This document shows, piece after piece, positions 8,020 through 17,170 of a stretch of 64,000 bases of DNA (position 1 is the first letter of the stretch; every line of letters starts with the position of its first letter). A program made the translations under genes and the position numbers. The notes below the pieces were generated by a model. It had not been told where the DNA came from, did no database searches, and saw only the letters and a program-made list of their open reading frames with translations. The stretch comes from Aliarcobacter sp. (GTDB lineage Bacteria > Campylobacterota > Campylobacteria > Campylobacterales > Arcobacteraceae), in the NCBI GenBank assembly GCA_028690445.1, contig JAQVBE010000011.1, positions 28,143 through 92,142 of the forward strand. The letters are read 5' to 3'.

Positions 8020-11000
8020 ATGTTAGCAAGATTTTTTGTTTTTAGACCTATATTTGCATGGGTTATCTCTTTGGTAATTATGATTGCTGGAATTGTAAGT
8101 CTATACGTACTTCCAATGGAACAATATCCAGATATTGCACCTCCCCAAATCAATATTTCTACCACTTACACAGGAGCATCTGCGCAAACTGTTGAAAATA
8201 GTGTTACTCAAATTATTGAACAACAACTAACAGGACTTGATGGAATGATTTATTTCTCTTCAAGCAGTAGTTCTTCTGGAAATTCAAGAATAAAAATAAC
8301 CTTCCAACAAGGAACCGATCCAGACATTGCTCAAGTACAAGTACAAAATAAAGTCCAACAGATTCTTTCTCGTTTGCCAGATGATGTTCAAAGACAAGGG
8401 CTAAGAGTTGTTAAATCACAATCAGATTTTTTATTATTAGCTTCATTATATGATGAAACAGAAAAGGCAGAAAAAGCTGATATTGCTGATTATTTAATAA
8501 GTAATCTTCAAGATAGTATTTCAAGACTGGAAGGTGTTGGAGATGTTCAAGTTTTTGGGGGACAATATGCAATGCGTATTTGGCTTGACCCAATAAAATT
8601 AGAATCTTACAAGCTAATGCCTTCAGACATAGAATCAGCAATAAGCGCACAAAACTCTCAAGCATCAGCCGGTAAACTTGGTGGATTACCTGTAATTAAC
8701 AATCAACAATTATCAGTAACGGTTACTACTAGATCAAAATTCAAAACTGTATCAGAATTTGAAAATATTCTTGTAAAACATAATAGTAATGGTTCATTTG
8801 TTAAATTAAAAGATGTAGCAAGGATTGAAATAGGAGCTCAAACATATAGTAATATCACGGCTTTAAATGGTAAACCATCTTCTGGTATTGCAATTCAATT
8901 AGCTTCAGGGGCAAATGCCATAAAAACAGCTAATAGTATAAAAGCACTTTTGAATAAGTATGAGGGGAATCTCCCTGTTGGATATAAAATAGATTATCCA
9001 AGAGATACAACACTTTTTATTCAAGCTTCAATTAATGAAGTAGTTAAAACACTTTTTGAAGCTATTTTATTAGTTGTTTTTGTAATGTATATTTTCTTAA
9101 AAAGCTGGCGAGCAACTTTAATACCTGCTATTGCTGTTCCTGTTGTTTTACTTGGAACTTTTGGTATTTTAAATATTCTTGGTTATTCAATTAATACTCT
9201 TACAATGTTTGGAGTAGTCTTATCCATTGGACTTTTAGTTGATGATGCTATTGTTGTTGTAGAAAATGTTGAACGAAATATGAGAGAAAAAAAACTTCCT
9301 GCAAAAGAAGCAACTATTATTTCTATGCAAGAAATTACAAGTGCTTTAGTTGGAGTGGCTACCGTGCTTTCAGTGGTTTTTTTACCAATGGCATTTTTTA
9401 GTGGTTCAACAGGAGTTATTTATAGACAATTTTCAGTTACAATTATTTCCTCTATGATTTTATCTGTTATTGTAGCTTTAACCTTAACTCCCGCATTGTG
9501 TGCGACTATATTAAAACCCCATGATGAAAATGAAAAACAAAAAGGCTTTACTCACTGGTTTGGAAACAAATTTGATTCTATTACTTCAAGATATAAAAAT
9601 GGTGTTACAAAAGTATTACAAACGCCTATTCGTTGGATGATTATTTATGTTGGTATTATTGGGTTATTAGCTTTTGTTTTTATAAAACTTCCTACTAGCT
9701 TTCTTCCAAAAGAAGACCAGGGTAGTTTAATGATTCAATACACTTTACCAGTAGGTGCAATTACTTCAAGAACTGTTGAAGTTGCAGAAAAAATTAAAGA
9801 TTATTTCTTAAAAGAAGAAGCCCATAATATAAATAGTATTTTTACCATTTCAGGATATAGCAGTAACAGCAGTGGACAAAATATTGGGACAGCTTACATT
9901 TCTCTTAAAAGCTGGGAAGAAAGACCTGATATAAGTAGCCGTTCTGATATTATTGGTCGTAGAGCAGCAGTGATATTTGCAAATCCAACTTCACCTTATT
10001 TTATTCGTGACGCAAAAGTTATTTCTATGAATCCTCCTGTTGTTCAAGGTTTAGGGCAAACAGATGGGTTTGAATTCCAACTTCAAGCAGATGCAATAAC
10101 TTCAAGAATTACTCTTGCAGAGGTAAAAGAAAAGATATTATTAGAAGCAGGACAAAATAATAAAATTAATTCAATTCGGGCAGATGGTTCAGACGAAACT
10201 CCTCAACTAAAAATTGAATATGATACGGAAAAAGCTTTATCTTTGGGTCTTTCTATGAGTGATATTGATTATACCCTTAGTGCTGCTTGGGCTGGTATTT
10301 ATGTAAATGATTTTATTGATAGATCAAGAGTAAAAAGAGTTTATATTCAAGGAGATGCTCCTTTTAGGTCAAAACCTGAAGATTTATATACATGGAAAGT
10401 TAGAAATATAAATGGAACTATGACTTCTTTTTCAGAATTTGCAACCACAAAATGGGAATATGGTCCAGAAGAATTAAGCCGTTATAATGGTTTTGCTTCA
10501 TATCAAATTCAAGGTTCAGCAAACAGTGGAATAAGCTCAGGCTCTGCCATGAATGAGATGGATAAGATTGCAGATAAGCTCTCAAATGGAACAATGCATT
10601 CATGGAGTGGACTTTCATATCAAGAAAGATTATCGACGGGACAATCAGGTTTGCTTTATGCAGTTTCTATATTAATTATCTTTTTATGTTTGGCGGCATT
10701 ATACGAAAGTTGGTCTGTTCCTTTTTCTATTTTAATGGTTGTGCCATTAGGTATCGTAGGAGCCGTTTTAGCTGTTTATTTTAGAGGATTGGATAATGAT
10801 GTATATTTTCAAGTGGCACTTCTTACAACTATTGGACTAGCCGCTAAAAATGCTATATTAATTGTTGAATTTGTGGATACCTCATACAAAAATGGTAAAC
10901 CACTTCTTGAAGCTGCTGTTGAGGGAGCAACTTTGCGATTAAGACCTATTATGATGACTTCTTTAGCATTTATAGCAGGAATCATGCCCCTTGCTTTATC

Positions 11001-11154
11001 CACTGGAGCTGGTGCAAATAGTAGAATTTCTATTGGAACAGGAATTGTTGGGGGAACTTTAACTGCAACAATTTTAGCAATATTCTTTGTTCCTTTATTT
11101 TTTGTTTTAATTAAAAAAGTTTTTTCATCAAAAAAGGCAGGACAAAATGTTTAA
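8020..11154 (+). CDS. RND multidrug efflux permease (AcrB/CmeB-like, HAE1 family)
   Basis: 1044 residues, full length for the family. It starts 'MLARFFVFRPIFAWVISL', has the usual twelve membrane segments in two sets and two large periplasmic loops. The proton-relay Asp pair is in 'GLLVDDAIVVVENVER' of TM4. 'MEQYPDIAPPQINISTTYTG' near the N-terminus is typical of HAE1 pumps. It would export hydrophobic or amphiphilic toxic compounds by proton antiport, as a trimer with the adaptor and channel encoded on either side. The 3' end overlaps the outer-membrane factor gene by 8 bases. Substrate range cannot be read from the sequence. Confidence 0.95.
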   Translation: MLARFFVFRPIFAWVISLVIMIAGIVSLYVLPMEQYPDIAPPQINISTTYTGASAQTVENSVTQIIEQQLTGLDGMIYFSSSSSSSGNSRIKITFQQGTDPDIAQVQVQNKVQQILSRLPDDVQRQGLRVVKSQSDFLLLASLYDETEKAEKADIADYLISNLQDSISRLEGVGDVQVFGGQYAMRIWLDPIKLESYKLMPSDIESAISAQNSQASAGKLGGLPVINNQQLSVTVTTRSKFKTVSEFENILVKHNSNGSFVKLKDVARIEIGAQTYSNITALNGKPSSGIAIQLASGANAIKTANSIKALLNKYEGNLPVGYKIDYPRDTTLFIQASINEVVKTLFEAILLVVFVMYIFLKSWRATLIPAIAVPVVLLGTFGILNILGYSINTLTMFGVVLSIGLLVDDAIVVVENVERNMREKKLPAKEATIISMQEITSALVGVATVLSVVFLPMAFFSGSTGVIYRQFSVTIISSMILSVIVALTLTPALCATILKPHDENEKQKGFTHWFGNKFDSITSRYKNGVTKVLQTPIRWMIIYVGIIGLLAFVFIKLPTSFLPKEDQGSLMIQYTLPVGAITSRTVEVAEKIKDYFLKEEAHNINSIFTISGYSSNSSGQNIGTAYISLKSWEERPDISSRSDIIGRRAAVIFANPTSPYFIRDAKVISMNPPVVQGLGQTDGFEFQLQADAITSRITLAEVKEKILLEAGQNNKINSIRADGSDETPQLKIEYDTEKALSLGLSMSDIDYTLSAAWAGIYVNDFIDRSRVKRVYIQGDAPFRSKPEDLYTWKVRNINGTMTSFSEFATTKWEYGPEELSRYNGFASYQIQGSANSGISSGSAMNEMDKIADKLSNGTMHSWSGLSYQERLSTGQSGLLYAVSILIIFLCLAALYESWSVPFSILMVVPLGIVGAVLAVYFRGLDNDVYFQVALLTTIGLAAKNAILIVEFVDTSYKNGKPLLEAAVEGATLRLRPIMMTSLAFIAGIMPLALSTGAGANSRISIGTGIVGGTLTATILAIFFVPLFFVLIKKVFSSKKAGQNV

Positions 11155-12571
11155 AAAAACCATTTCAATAGCTCTTGCTTCAACTCTTTTCAGTGGTTGT
11201 TTTTCTTTAGAGCCAAAATTAGAACCATTAGATTCTAAGGTTATTCCCCTTGAATGGAACACTCCAGTTGAAGCAAAAAACCAAGAAGATTTAACTCAAA
11301 TAAAACCTTCATGGGAAGATTTTGTTCAAAATGATACTTTGAAAAAAGTTGTTGACCTAGCTATAAAAAATAACAGAGATTTAAAAATAGCTCTTTTAAA
11401 TATCCAATCAGTAAGGGCAACATATAGAATTTCAAACTCTGATAGTTTTCCAACCCTTGAAGCAAATGGTGATATGAAAAATACAAAAACCATAAACTCT
11501 TCAAATGGAACTTCGATTTCACATAATTATTCTGCAAATATATCAGCTTCTTACGAAATAGATTTATTTGGAAAAATACAAAGTCTAAATGAAAGTGCCT
11601 TACAAAGTTATCTTTCAACACAATTTGCAGCAAATACAGTAAAAGTTAGTTTGATTTCTGAGACAATTAACGCATGGCTTACATTAGCAACCCACAATGA
11701 ACAATTGAAACTTTCAATGCAAACAGTTGAAAACCTACAAAAAGCTTATGAACTAACACAAAAAAAGTTTAATGCAGGTGTGATTTCTCAAGCTGATGTA
11801 TTAGATGCAAGTGCCTCACTAAAAGAAGCTCAAATAAATGTTATTTCATATAACACAATGATAAAACAAGATAAAAATGCACTAGAACTACTTATTTCTC
11901 AACCTTTAAATGATGAGTTTTTACCAAAAGAGTTTAAAGAGTATGAAAATTGGCTAATGATTGTAAAAGCTGGAATTTCATCAAAAGTTTTATTAACACG
12001 ACCAGATATAATGGAAGCAGAACATAACCTAAAAGCAAAAAATGCAAATATTGGAGCTGCAAGAGCTGCCTTTTTCCCATCGATTTCACTAACTGCAAAT
12101 ACAGGAATTGCTAGTAAATCTCTCTCTTCACTTTTTGATGGAGGAGCGCAAAGTGTATGGTCTTTTTCACCAAATATAACTCTTCCAATATTTAATGGTG
12201 GACAAAATAGTGCAAACTTGGATTATACTTATGCACAAAGGGATATAGCTCTAAATCAATATGAAAAAACTATCCAAACAGCATTTAAAGAAGTAAATGA
12301 TGCACTGGCAACTAGAGCCACAATAAATGAGCAAATAAATAAACAAAAAGAAGTTGTAGAAGCTGTTTCTAAAAGTCATAATTTAGCACTTGGAGCTTAC
12401 AAAGTAGGAACTGGCTCATATTTAAATGTTTTAATTTCACAAAGAACTTTATATTCAGCCCAACAAAATTTGATTAATAAATACCAAGAAGATTTAACAA
12501 ATCGAGTAAGTTTGTATAGTACGCTTGGAGGAAATGAAAAAGTTGAAGAGATAAATAAAGAGAATCAATGA
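11147..12571 (+). CDS. Outer-membrane efflux channel lipoprotein (TolC/OprM/CmeC family)
   Basis: 474 residues. Signal sequence with lipobox 'LFSGC' (Cys18), like NodT/OprM-type factors. Two repeats of the OEP domain follow, with 'YEIDLFGKIQSLNESA' and 'DVLDASASLKEAQ' in the first and 'LTRPDIMEAEHNLKAKNANIG' leading the second. It forms the outer-membrane tunnel of the tripartite pump. The start lies inside the end of the pump gene and the stop overlaps the next small ORF (ATGA), so all belong to one transcript. Confidence 0.94.
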   Translation: MFKKTISIALASTLFSGCFSLEPKLEPLDSKVIPLEWNTPVEAKNQEDLTQIKPSWEDFVQNDTLKKVVDLAIKNNRDLKIALLNIQSVRATYRISNSDSFPTLEANGDMKNTKTINSSNGTSISHNYSANISASYEIDLFGKIQSLNESALQSYLSTQFAANTVKVSLISETINAWLTLATHNEQLKLSMQTVENLQKAYELTQKKFNAGVISQADVLDASASLKEAQINVISYNTMIKQDKNALELLISQPLNDEFLPKEFKEYENWLMIVKAGISSKVLLTRPDIMEAEHNLKAKNANIGAARAAFFPSISLTANTGIASKSLSSLFDGGAQSVWSFSPNITLPIFNGGQNSANLDYTYAQRDIALNQYEKTIQTAFKEVNDALATRATINEQINKQKEVVEAVSKSHNLALGAYKVGTGSYLNVLISQRTLYSAQQNLINKYQEDLTNRVSLYSTLGGNEKVEEINKENQ

Positions 12572-12792
12572 ATATAGAGTTTAGATTTTTGCAAAAAGCG
12601 ATTCTTGCTAAAAACTACATTAGCTTCACTTACGGAAATCAAAGTTTTAAAAATATTAAACCTTTAAAACTTGATTCTAAAAATAGACTTTTTTGTGATA
12701 AAGGTAATAGAATCATTATTAACCTTCGTCATTTTATTTCCCCAAACTCTTCCCAACCAAATACCCACTCGCCCACGCAAATTGAAGATTAA
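12568..12792 (+). CDS. Small WYL-like protein, 3' end overlapping a convergent gene
   Basis: 74 residues starting at an ATGA overlap with the outer-membrane factor gene. The segment 'LQKAILAKNYISFTYG..SFKNIKPLKL' resembles the start of a WYL ligand-binding domain ('lr.Ai.....l.i.Y......r.i.Pl.l'), but the rest of that domain and any HTH are missing. The last ~19 residues (Ser/Pro/Asn-rich) lie antisense to the end of the flavoprotein gene and are probably a run-on to the first available stop. It may be a shortened regulator remnant or a small functional protein. I am moderately sure it is translated. Confidence 0.5.
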   Translation: MNIEFRFLQKAILAKNYISFTYGNQSFKNIKPLKLDSKNRLFCDKGNRIIINLRHFISPNSSQPNTHSPTQIED

Positions 12793-13960
12793 AACCTCCC
12801 CTATTTCCCACTATATCCAGAACTTCTCCAGCAAAGTATAGATTTTTTACTAACTTACTCTCATAAGTTTTATTATCCACCTCAGCGGTTCTAACACCTC
12901 CACCACTTGCTTCTGCGTGTCCAAAACCTTGTGTATCTACAACTTTCATTTTCCATTGGTTTAACTGATAGGCTAATGCTTTGATTTGTTTTGCGTTTAC
13001 ATCGGCAGCTTTTGTATCTATATTAATTTTACAAATATCTAATAAAACTGGTGCTATTTTATTTGATACCATTCCTGTTAAAATATCTACTGCTTTTTGA
13101 GTTGGGATAGTTTTGAATAGTGTTTGGATTTGGTCGGCTAAGTCATTTCTATTTATTTTTGGGAAAAAGTTTATAGCTATTTTTACATCATGATAAGAAC
13201 TTAGATTTAAAACTGCTAATTGAGAAATATCAAGTATTGCAAAACCTGAAACTCCATAACTTGTAAATAACACATCGCCAAAAATCTCTTGTTCTAAATT
13301 TCCATTTATAAACAAACTTACATTACACTCTTTTTTTACGCCTTGAAGTTTTCCATTGTAAGTATTATCTGTTTGAAGTCCTACAAGTGAAGGATAAGTT
13401 GGGTTGAAACTATGTCCAAATTTTGAAGCGAAATCCAAACCACTTTCGTTTGCATTTAGTTGTGGCGCTGCTCCTAAACCATTTGAGATTAGGATTTTGT
13501 CGTAGTTTTTGTATTCTAGCTCATCGGTTTTTATTGTAAATTTCTCTTCTACTTTTTCTATATCTTTTATGAAGTGTTCTAAGTAGATATTTACTCCTAA
13601 CTCTTTTAATGCCAACTCCAAAAGATTTACTACTGATTTTGCTTCATTTGACAAAGGATATACTTTTCCACTTGGTTTTATATCAAGTAAAAGTCCAATA
13701 CTTTTGCAAAACTTCTCAAAGACTTTAAAATCAAACTCTTTTAGTGCATGGTTTACAAAATCTGGATTTTCACCTATATAGTTTTTTGAAGTGATTGTTG
13801 TATTTGAGATATTACATCTTCCATTTCCCGAAGCTAATATCTTTTTACCTATACTTTTATTTGCATCAAATATATCAATGTGTAAGTTTTTATTTAATCT
13901 TTTGGCGGTAATAGCAGCCATTATTCCTGCTGCTCCTGCGCCTATTATTGCTATTTTCAA
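12734..13960 (-). CDS. NAD(P)/FAD-dependent oxidoreductase, HI0933-like flavoprotein family
   Basis: 408 residues. TTG start with AAGGA upstream at good spacing. The N-terminal Rossmann FAD motif is 'IIGAGAAGIMAA'; family-typical pieces are 'NKSIGKKILASGNGRCNISN' near residue 45, 'GEVLDIVGNRGGFNLQFAWASG' at the C-terminus, and 'GHAEASGGGV' before it. This is the HI0933/YhiN (BaiN-like) family, whose physiological substrate is mostly unknown. It follows the cupin gene after 9 bases, so the two probably form a small operon. Its 3' end overlaps the convergent small ORF by 59 bases. Confidence 0.9.
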   Translation of the reverse strand: MKIAIIGAGAAGIMAAITAKRLNKNLHIDIFDANKSIGKKILASGNGRCNISNTTITSKNYIGENPDFVNHALKEFDFKVFEKFCKSIGLLLDIKPSGKVYPLSNEAKSVVNLLELALKELGVNIYLEHFIKDIEKVEEKFTIKTDELEYKNYDKILISNGLGAAPQLNANESGLDFASKFGHSFNPTYPSLVGLQTDNTYNGKLQGVKKECNVSLFINGNLEQEIFGDVLFTSYGVSGFAILDISQLAVLNLSSYHDVKIAINFFPKINRNDLADQIQTLFKTIPTQKAVDILTGMVSNKIAPVLLDICKINIDTKAADVNAKQIKALAYQLNQWKMKVVDTQGFGHAEASGGGVRTAEVDNKTYESKLVKNLYFAGEVLDIVGNRGGFNLQFAWASGYLVGKSLGK

Positions 13961-13969
13961 ATTTTTCCT

Positions 13970-14284
13970 TTAGTAAAACACTGCAAACCAAATAGTTGGT
14001 TCATTTAAACTTGTAAACTTAACCCTATGTTTTTCCATTGCTTCAATATTTAAACAATCACCTTTTTTTAATTCCACTTCCCTATTCTCAAACTCAAGTA
14101 TTGCAAAACCTTCTAAAAGTAAAATAAATTCACTTTTTTCTTGCTCATACCAAAAATTTTCTGGTGAAGTTTGACCATTTGAAACTATTTTTTCTATTTT
14201 TATTGTTTCATTTTTGAAAATTTCAAAAAAAAATTCTTCTGTTTTATCTACTATTATTTTCTCAAAAATGTTATACTTTTCCAT
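13970..14284 (-). CDS. Cupin-domain protein
   Basis: 104 residues from ATG 14284; the ORF track extends five codons to a TTG at 14299, which has no better ribosome site. The body is a small beta-barrel: 'SEFILLLEGFAILEFENREVELKKGDCLNIEAMEKHRV' is the double cupin pattern with glycine turns and one His near the end. The metal-binding His set is incomplete (first motif lacks HxH), so metal use is uncertain. Similar single-domain cupins are often annotated as phosphoribosylaminoimidazole-carboxylase-like or simply cupins. It is co-directional with and upstream of the flavoprotein gene. Confidence 0.75.
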   Translation of the reverse strand: MEKYNIFEKIIVDKTEEFFFEIFKNETIKIEKIVSNGQTSPENFWYEQEKSEFILLLEGFAILEFENREVELKKGDCLNIEAMEKHRVKFTSLNEPTIWFAVFY

Positions 14285-14424
14285 ATAAAAACTGTCCAAG
14301 ATGTTGATTTATTGGTATTTTAACTTAAATTTACTTAATCATCTGATATAATCTTGACAGATTTAATTGAGTTATTAATCTACACCCTATTTAAAGGGTA
14401 TTATATTAATTGTGATTAAATTAC

Positions 14425-14453
14425 TTGACATTGATAAAAAAATGTTCTATAAT
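14425..14453 (+). promoter_or_regulatory. Consensus sigma-70 promoter for the metY-cys operon
   Basis: TTGACA (14425-14430), a 17-base spacer and TATAAT (14448-14453): both hexamers are perfect. The -10 ends 43 bases before the metY ATG. The ORF track's TTG start for metY is the first three bases of this -35 box, which shows that start is false. Upstream (14388-14403) lies the short inverted repeat ACCCT-n-AGGGT, and 14360-14381 holds AGATT/AATCT arms; either could be a regulator site but neither is strong. Confidence 0.85.
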
Positions 14454-14496
14454 TTCAACATATAAAGAAAATAACAAAAAAAATGAAAGGGAAAAA

Positions 14497-15765
14497 ATGC
14501 AAAACGAAACTATAGCAATACATGCAGGTTATAACAAAAAAGAAGGTTATGGAACAATGAGCGTTCCAATTTCTCAAACAACTGCTTATGCATTTAGAGA
14601 TTCTGAACATGCGGCAAATTTATTTGCCCTAAAAGAATTAGGTCCAATCTATACTAGATTAAATAACCCAACAACTGATGTTTTAGAACAAAGATTTGCA
14701 GCCCTTGAAGGTGGAGCAGCTGCTATTTGTACATCTTCTGGACAAGCAGCATCATTTTATGCAATTGCAAATGTAGCTGAAGCGGGAGATAATATTCTTA
14801 TTTCTGATAAATTATACGGTGGAAGCGTTACTTTATTAACTTACACTATGAAAAGATTTGGAATTACAGCAAAAGTATTTAAAAGTGATGATGCTTCTGA
14901 TTTAGAAAGTTTAATTGATAATAGAACAAAAGCTATTTATTTTGAATCATTATCAAACCCTCAAATTGCAATTCCTGATGTGGAAAAAATTGCAACTATT
15001 GGGAAAAAACATGGTGTTTTAACTATTTGTGATAATACAGTTGCAAGTGCTGCTTTATTTAATCCAATTAAATGGGGAATTGATGTTGTAGTTCATTCAA
15101 CTTCAAAATACACAAATGGTCAAGGAACTGCAATTGGTGGTATTGTAGTAGAAAGAGACGGATTAGCTGAATTCTTTAAAGCTAACTCAAATAGATATTC
15201 ACACTTTACAACTCCTGATGAGTCATATCATGGATTAGTTTATACGGATGTTCCTCTTCCAAATTTTTGTTTAAGAATTAGATTATCACTTTTAAGAGAT
15301 ATTGGAGCAGTTCCAGCACCTTTTAATTCATGGTTATTAATTCAAACATTAGAAACATTAAGTTTAAGAGTTGATAAACACTCTGATAATGCTTTAGTAG
15401 TTGCAAAATTCCTAGAGTCACATCCAAAAGTAAAAGCTGTAAATTATCCAGGATTAGAGTCAAATAAATATTATGATAGAGCTCAAAAATATTTCAAAGG
15501 TGGAAAATCATCAGGACTTATCTCTTTTGATGTTGAATCATTTGAAGAAGCAAAAAGAGTAATTGATAGTGCAAAACTATTTAGTGTAGTTGTAAATATT
15601 GGAGATAGTAAATCACTTATTGTTCATCCAGCATCTACAACTCACTCACAAATGAGTCCTGAAGATTTAGTAAAAGCTGGTGTAAATCCTGTAACGATTA
15701 GACTTTCTATTGGTTTAGAAAACACAATTGATCTTATTGAAGATTTAAACCAAGCACTGAATTAA
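14497..15765 (+). CDS. metY: O-acetylhomoserine sulfhydrylase (PLP enzyme)
   Basis: 422 residues from ATG 14497, preceded by GAAAGGGA; the upstream 24 codons in the track overlie the promoter. Belongs to the Cys/Met-metabolism PLP family: 'IHAGYNKKEGYGTMSVPISQTTAY' at the N-terminus, 'PIYTRLNNPTTDVLE', the PLP lysine in 'VHSTSKYTNGQG' and 'IVHPASTTHSQM' near the end, all typical of OAH sulfhydrylases (MetY/Cys3 group) rather than cystathionine synthases. It makes homocysteine from O-acetylhomoserine and sulfide, the product of the reductive genes downstream. First gene of the operon and 4 bases before the Rrf2 regulator. Confidence 0.92.
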   Translation: MQNETIAIHAGYNKKEGYGTMSVPISQTTAYAFRDSEHAANLFALKELGPIYTRLNNPTTDVLEQRFAALEGGAAAICTSSGQAASFYAIANVAEAGDNILISDKLYGGSVTLLTYTMKRFGITAKVFKSDDASDLESLIDNRTKAIYFESLSNPQIAIPDVEKIATIGKKHGVLTICDNTVASAALFNPIKWGIDVVVHSTSKYTNGQGTAIGGIVVERDGLAEFFKANSNRYSHFTTPDESYHGLVYTDVPLPNFCLRIRLSLLRDIGAVPAPFNSWLLIQTLETLSLRVDKHSDNALVVAKFLESHPKVKAVNYPGLESNKYYDRAQKYFKGGKSSGLISFDVESFEEAKRVIDSAKLFSVVVNIGDSKSLIVHPASTTHSQMSPEDLVKAGVNPVTIRLSIGLENTIDLIEDLNQALN

Positions 15766-15769
15766 GAAA

Positions 15770-16183
15770 ATGCCATTAATATCAACAAAAGGTGTATACG
15801 GATTAACTGCCATGTATGAGTTAAGTAAGCATCAAGCAGATACTCCAATGCAAATCAAGGATATATCTGCAAATGCTAATATCCCTCAAAATTACTTAGA
15901 ACAACTTTTAAGTAAATTAAGAAGAGCAGACCTTGTAAAAAGTATACGAGGTGCAAGGGGAGGATATGTACTTGCTAGAAGTGCTAAGGAGATTAAGATA
16001 GTTGATATTCTAATCGCTTTAGAAGATGATATTAAGATAATTGACACAAAAGCTGAAAATCCAATCTTGAATATCTTTTTTGATGAATCAAAAAATAGTA
16101 TGAAAAAAATCTTTGATGTTTCTCTAGACAAGTTAGATGAATATCAAGAAAAATACAATAAATTTTTACATTACAACATATAA
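15770..16183 (+). CDS. Rrf2-family transcriptional regulator, CymR-like (no Fe-S cysteines)
   Basis: 137 residues. The winged helix-turn-helix is clear: 'STKGVYGLTAMYELSKH', 'ISANANIPQNYLEQLLSKLRRADLVKSIRGARGGYVLAR'. The C-terminal part lacks the three cysteines that hold the Fe-S cluster in IscR/NsrR/RirA, as in the cysteine-metabolism repressor CymR of Firmicutes. It lies between metY and cysK in one tight run (4 and 11 bases). CymR is known to work with CysK as cysteine sensor, so the adjacency to cysK is suggestive; a role as operon repressor is inferred. Confidence 0.88.
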   Translation: MPLISTKGVYGLTAMYELSKHQADTPMQIKDISANANIPQNYLEQLLSKLRRADLVKSIRGARGGYVLARSAKEIKIVDILIALEDDIKIIDTKAENPILNIFFDESKNSMKKIFDVSLDKLDEYQEKYNKFLHYNI

Positions 16184-16194
16184 AGGAAAACAAA

Positions 16195-17127
16195 ATGAAA
16201 TATGCAAATAACATAACAGAATTAATCGGTAACACACCTTTAGTAAAATTACAAGGTGCAAGTAATACAAGTGGAGCAACAGTTTTAGGTAAATGTGAAT
16301 TTATGAATCCATCACATTCTGTAAAAGATAGAATTGGTACAAACATGATAAATGCAGCTTTAAAAGCTGGATTAATTAAAGAAGGTACAACTGTAATTGA
16401 ACCAACAAGTGGAAATACAGGAATTGCCTTAGCTTCTGTTTGTGCAGCTTTAGGAATTAAATTAGTTCTTACAATGCCTTCATCAATGAGTATTGAAAGA
16501 AGAAGATTATTAAAAGCTTTAGGAGCTGAATTAGTATTAACTGCACCTGAAAAAGGAATGAAAGGTGCTATTGAAAAAGCTGTTGAATTACAAGAAGCAA
16601 CTCCAAATTCTTTTATTCCTCAACAATTTGCAAATGCAGCAAACCCAGAAATTCACAGACTTACAACTGCAAAAGAGATTTTAGCAGATACAGATGGAAA
16701 AATTGATATTTTTGTAGCTGCTATTGGAACAGGTGGAACAATTACAGGAACGGGTGAAGTTTTAAAAGCTCACAATCCAAATATTCAAATTATTGCAGTT
16801 GAGCCAGATGCATCACCTGTTTTAAGTGGTGGAAAACCAGGACCTCATAAAATCCAAGGAATTGGAGCTGGGTTTGTACCAGATGTTTTAAATACAAAAG
16901 TTTACAATGAAGTTATTCAAGTATCAAATGATGATGCAATTGCAACTTCAAGAAAAATCGCTCAAAAAGAAGGATTATTAGTTGGTATTTCTGCTGGTGC
17001 GAATATTTATGCTGCAGAATTAATCGCATCAAGACCTGAAAATAAAGGTAAAACTGTTGTTACAATTTTATGTGACACAGGTGAGAGATATCTAAGTTCT
17101 GGTTTATATGATTATGATGAAGAGTAA
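16195..17127 (+). CDS. cysK: Cysteine synthase A (O-acetylserine sulfhydrylase)
   Basis: 310 residues. PLP lysine in 'NPSHSVKDRIG', substrate loop 'EPTSGNTGIALA', phosphate-binding 'GTGGTITGTGEVL', and C-terminal 'CDTGERYLSSGLYDYDEE'. Makes L-cysteine from O-acetylserine and sulfide in the cytoplasm. AAAGGAAA upstream serves as ribosome site. It follows the Rrf2 gene by 11 bases and precedes the DUF2061 gene by 43. The 'GKCEFMNPSHSVKDR' form is typical of CysK; a CysM or cystathionine-synthase role is less likely. Confidence 0.95.
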   Translation: MKYANNITELIGNTPLVKLQGASNTSGATVLGKCEFMNPSHSVKDRIGTNMINAALKAGLIKEGTTVIEPTSGNTGIALASVCAALGIKLVLTMPSSMSIERRRLLKALGAELVLTAPEKGMKGAIEKAVELQEATPNSFIPQQFANAANPEIHRLTTAKEILADTDGKIDIFVAAIGTGGTITGTGEVLKAHNPNIQIIAVEPDASPVLSGGKPGPHKIQGIGAGFVPDVLNTKVYNEVIQVSNDDAIATSRKIAQKEGLLVGISAGANIYAAELIASRPENKGKTVVTILCDTGERYLSSGLYDYDEE

Positions 17128-17170
17128 GAACTCTTTATCGTAATTGCTTTAATTAATTATAGGAAAACAA

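Noticed and set aside
7761-8165. 134-residue minus-strand ORF across the adaptor/pump junction
   Set aside because: It is antisense to two clear RND genes, has low-complexity Ile/Leu/Ser content and no ribosome site.
14388-14403. ACCCT/AGGGT inverted repeat upstream of the metY promoter as a regulator operator
   Set aside because: Short, single occurrence, and not similar to the Rrf2 motif found at the sulfate importer.
16032-16346. 104-residue minus-strand ORF over rrf2 and cysK
   Set aside because: Antisense to the ends of two well-supported genes, no ribosome site or recognisable domain.
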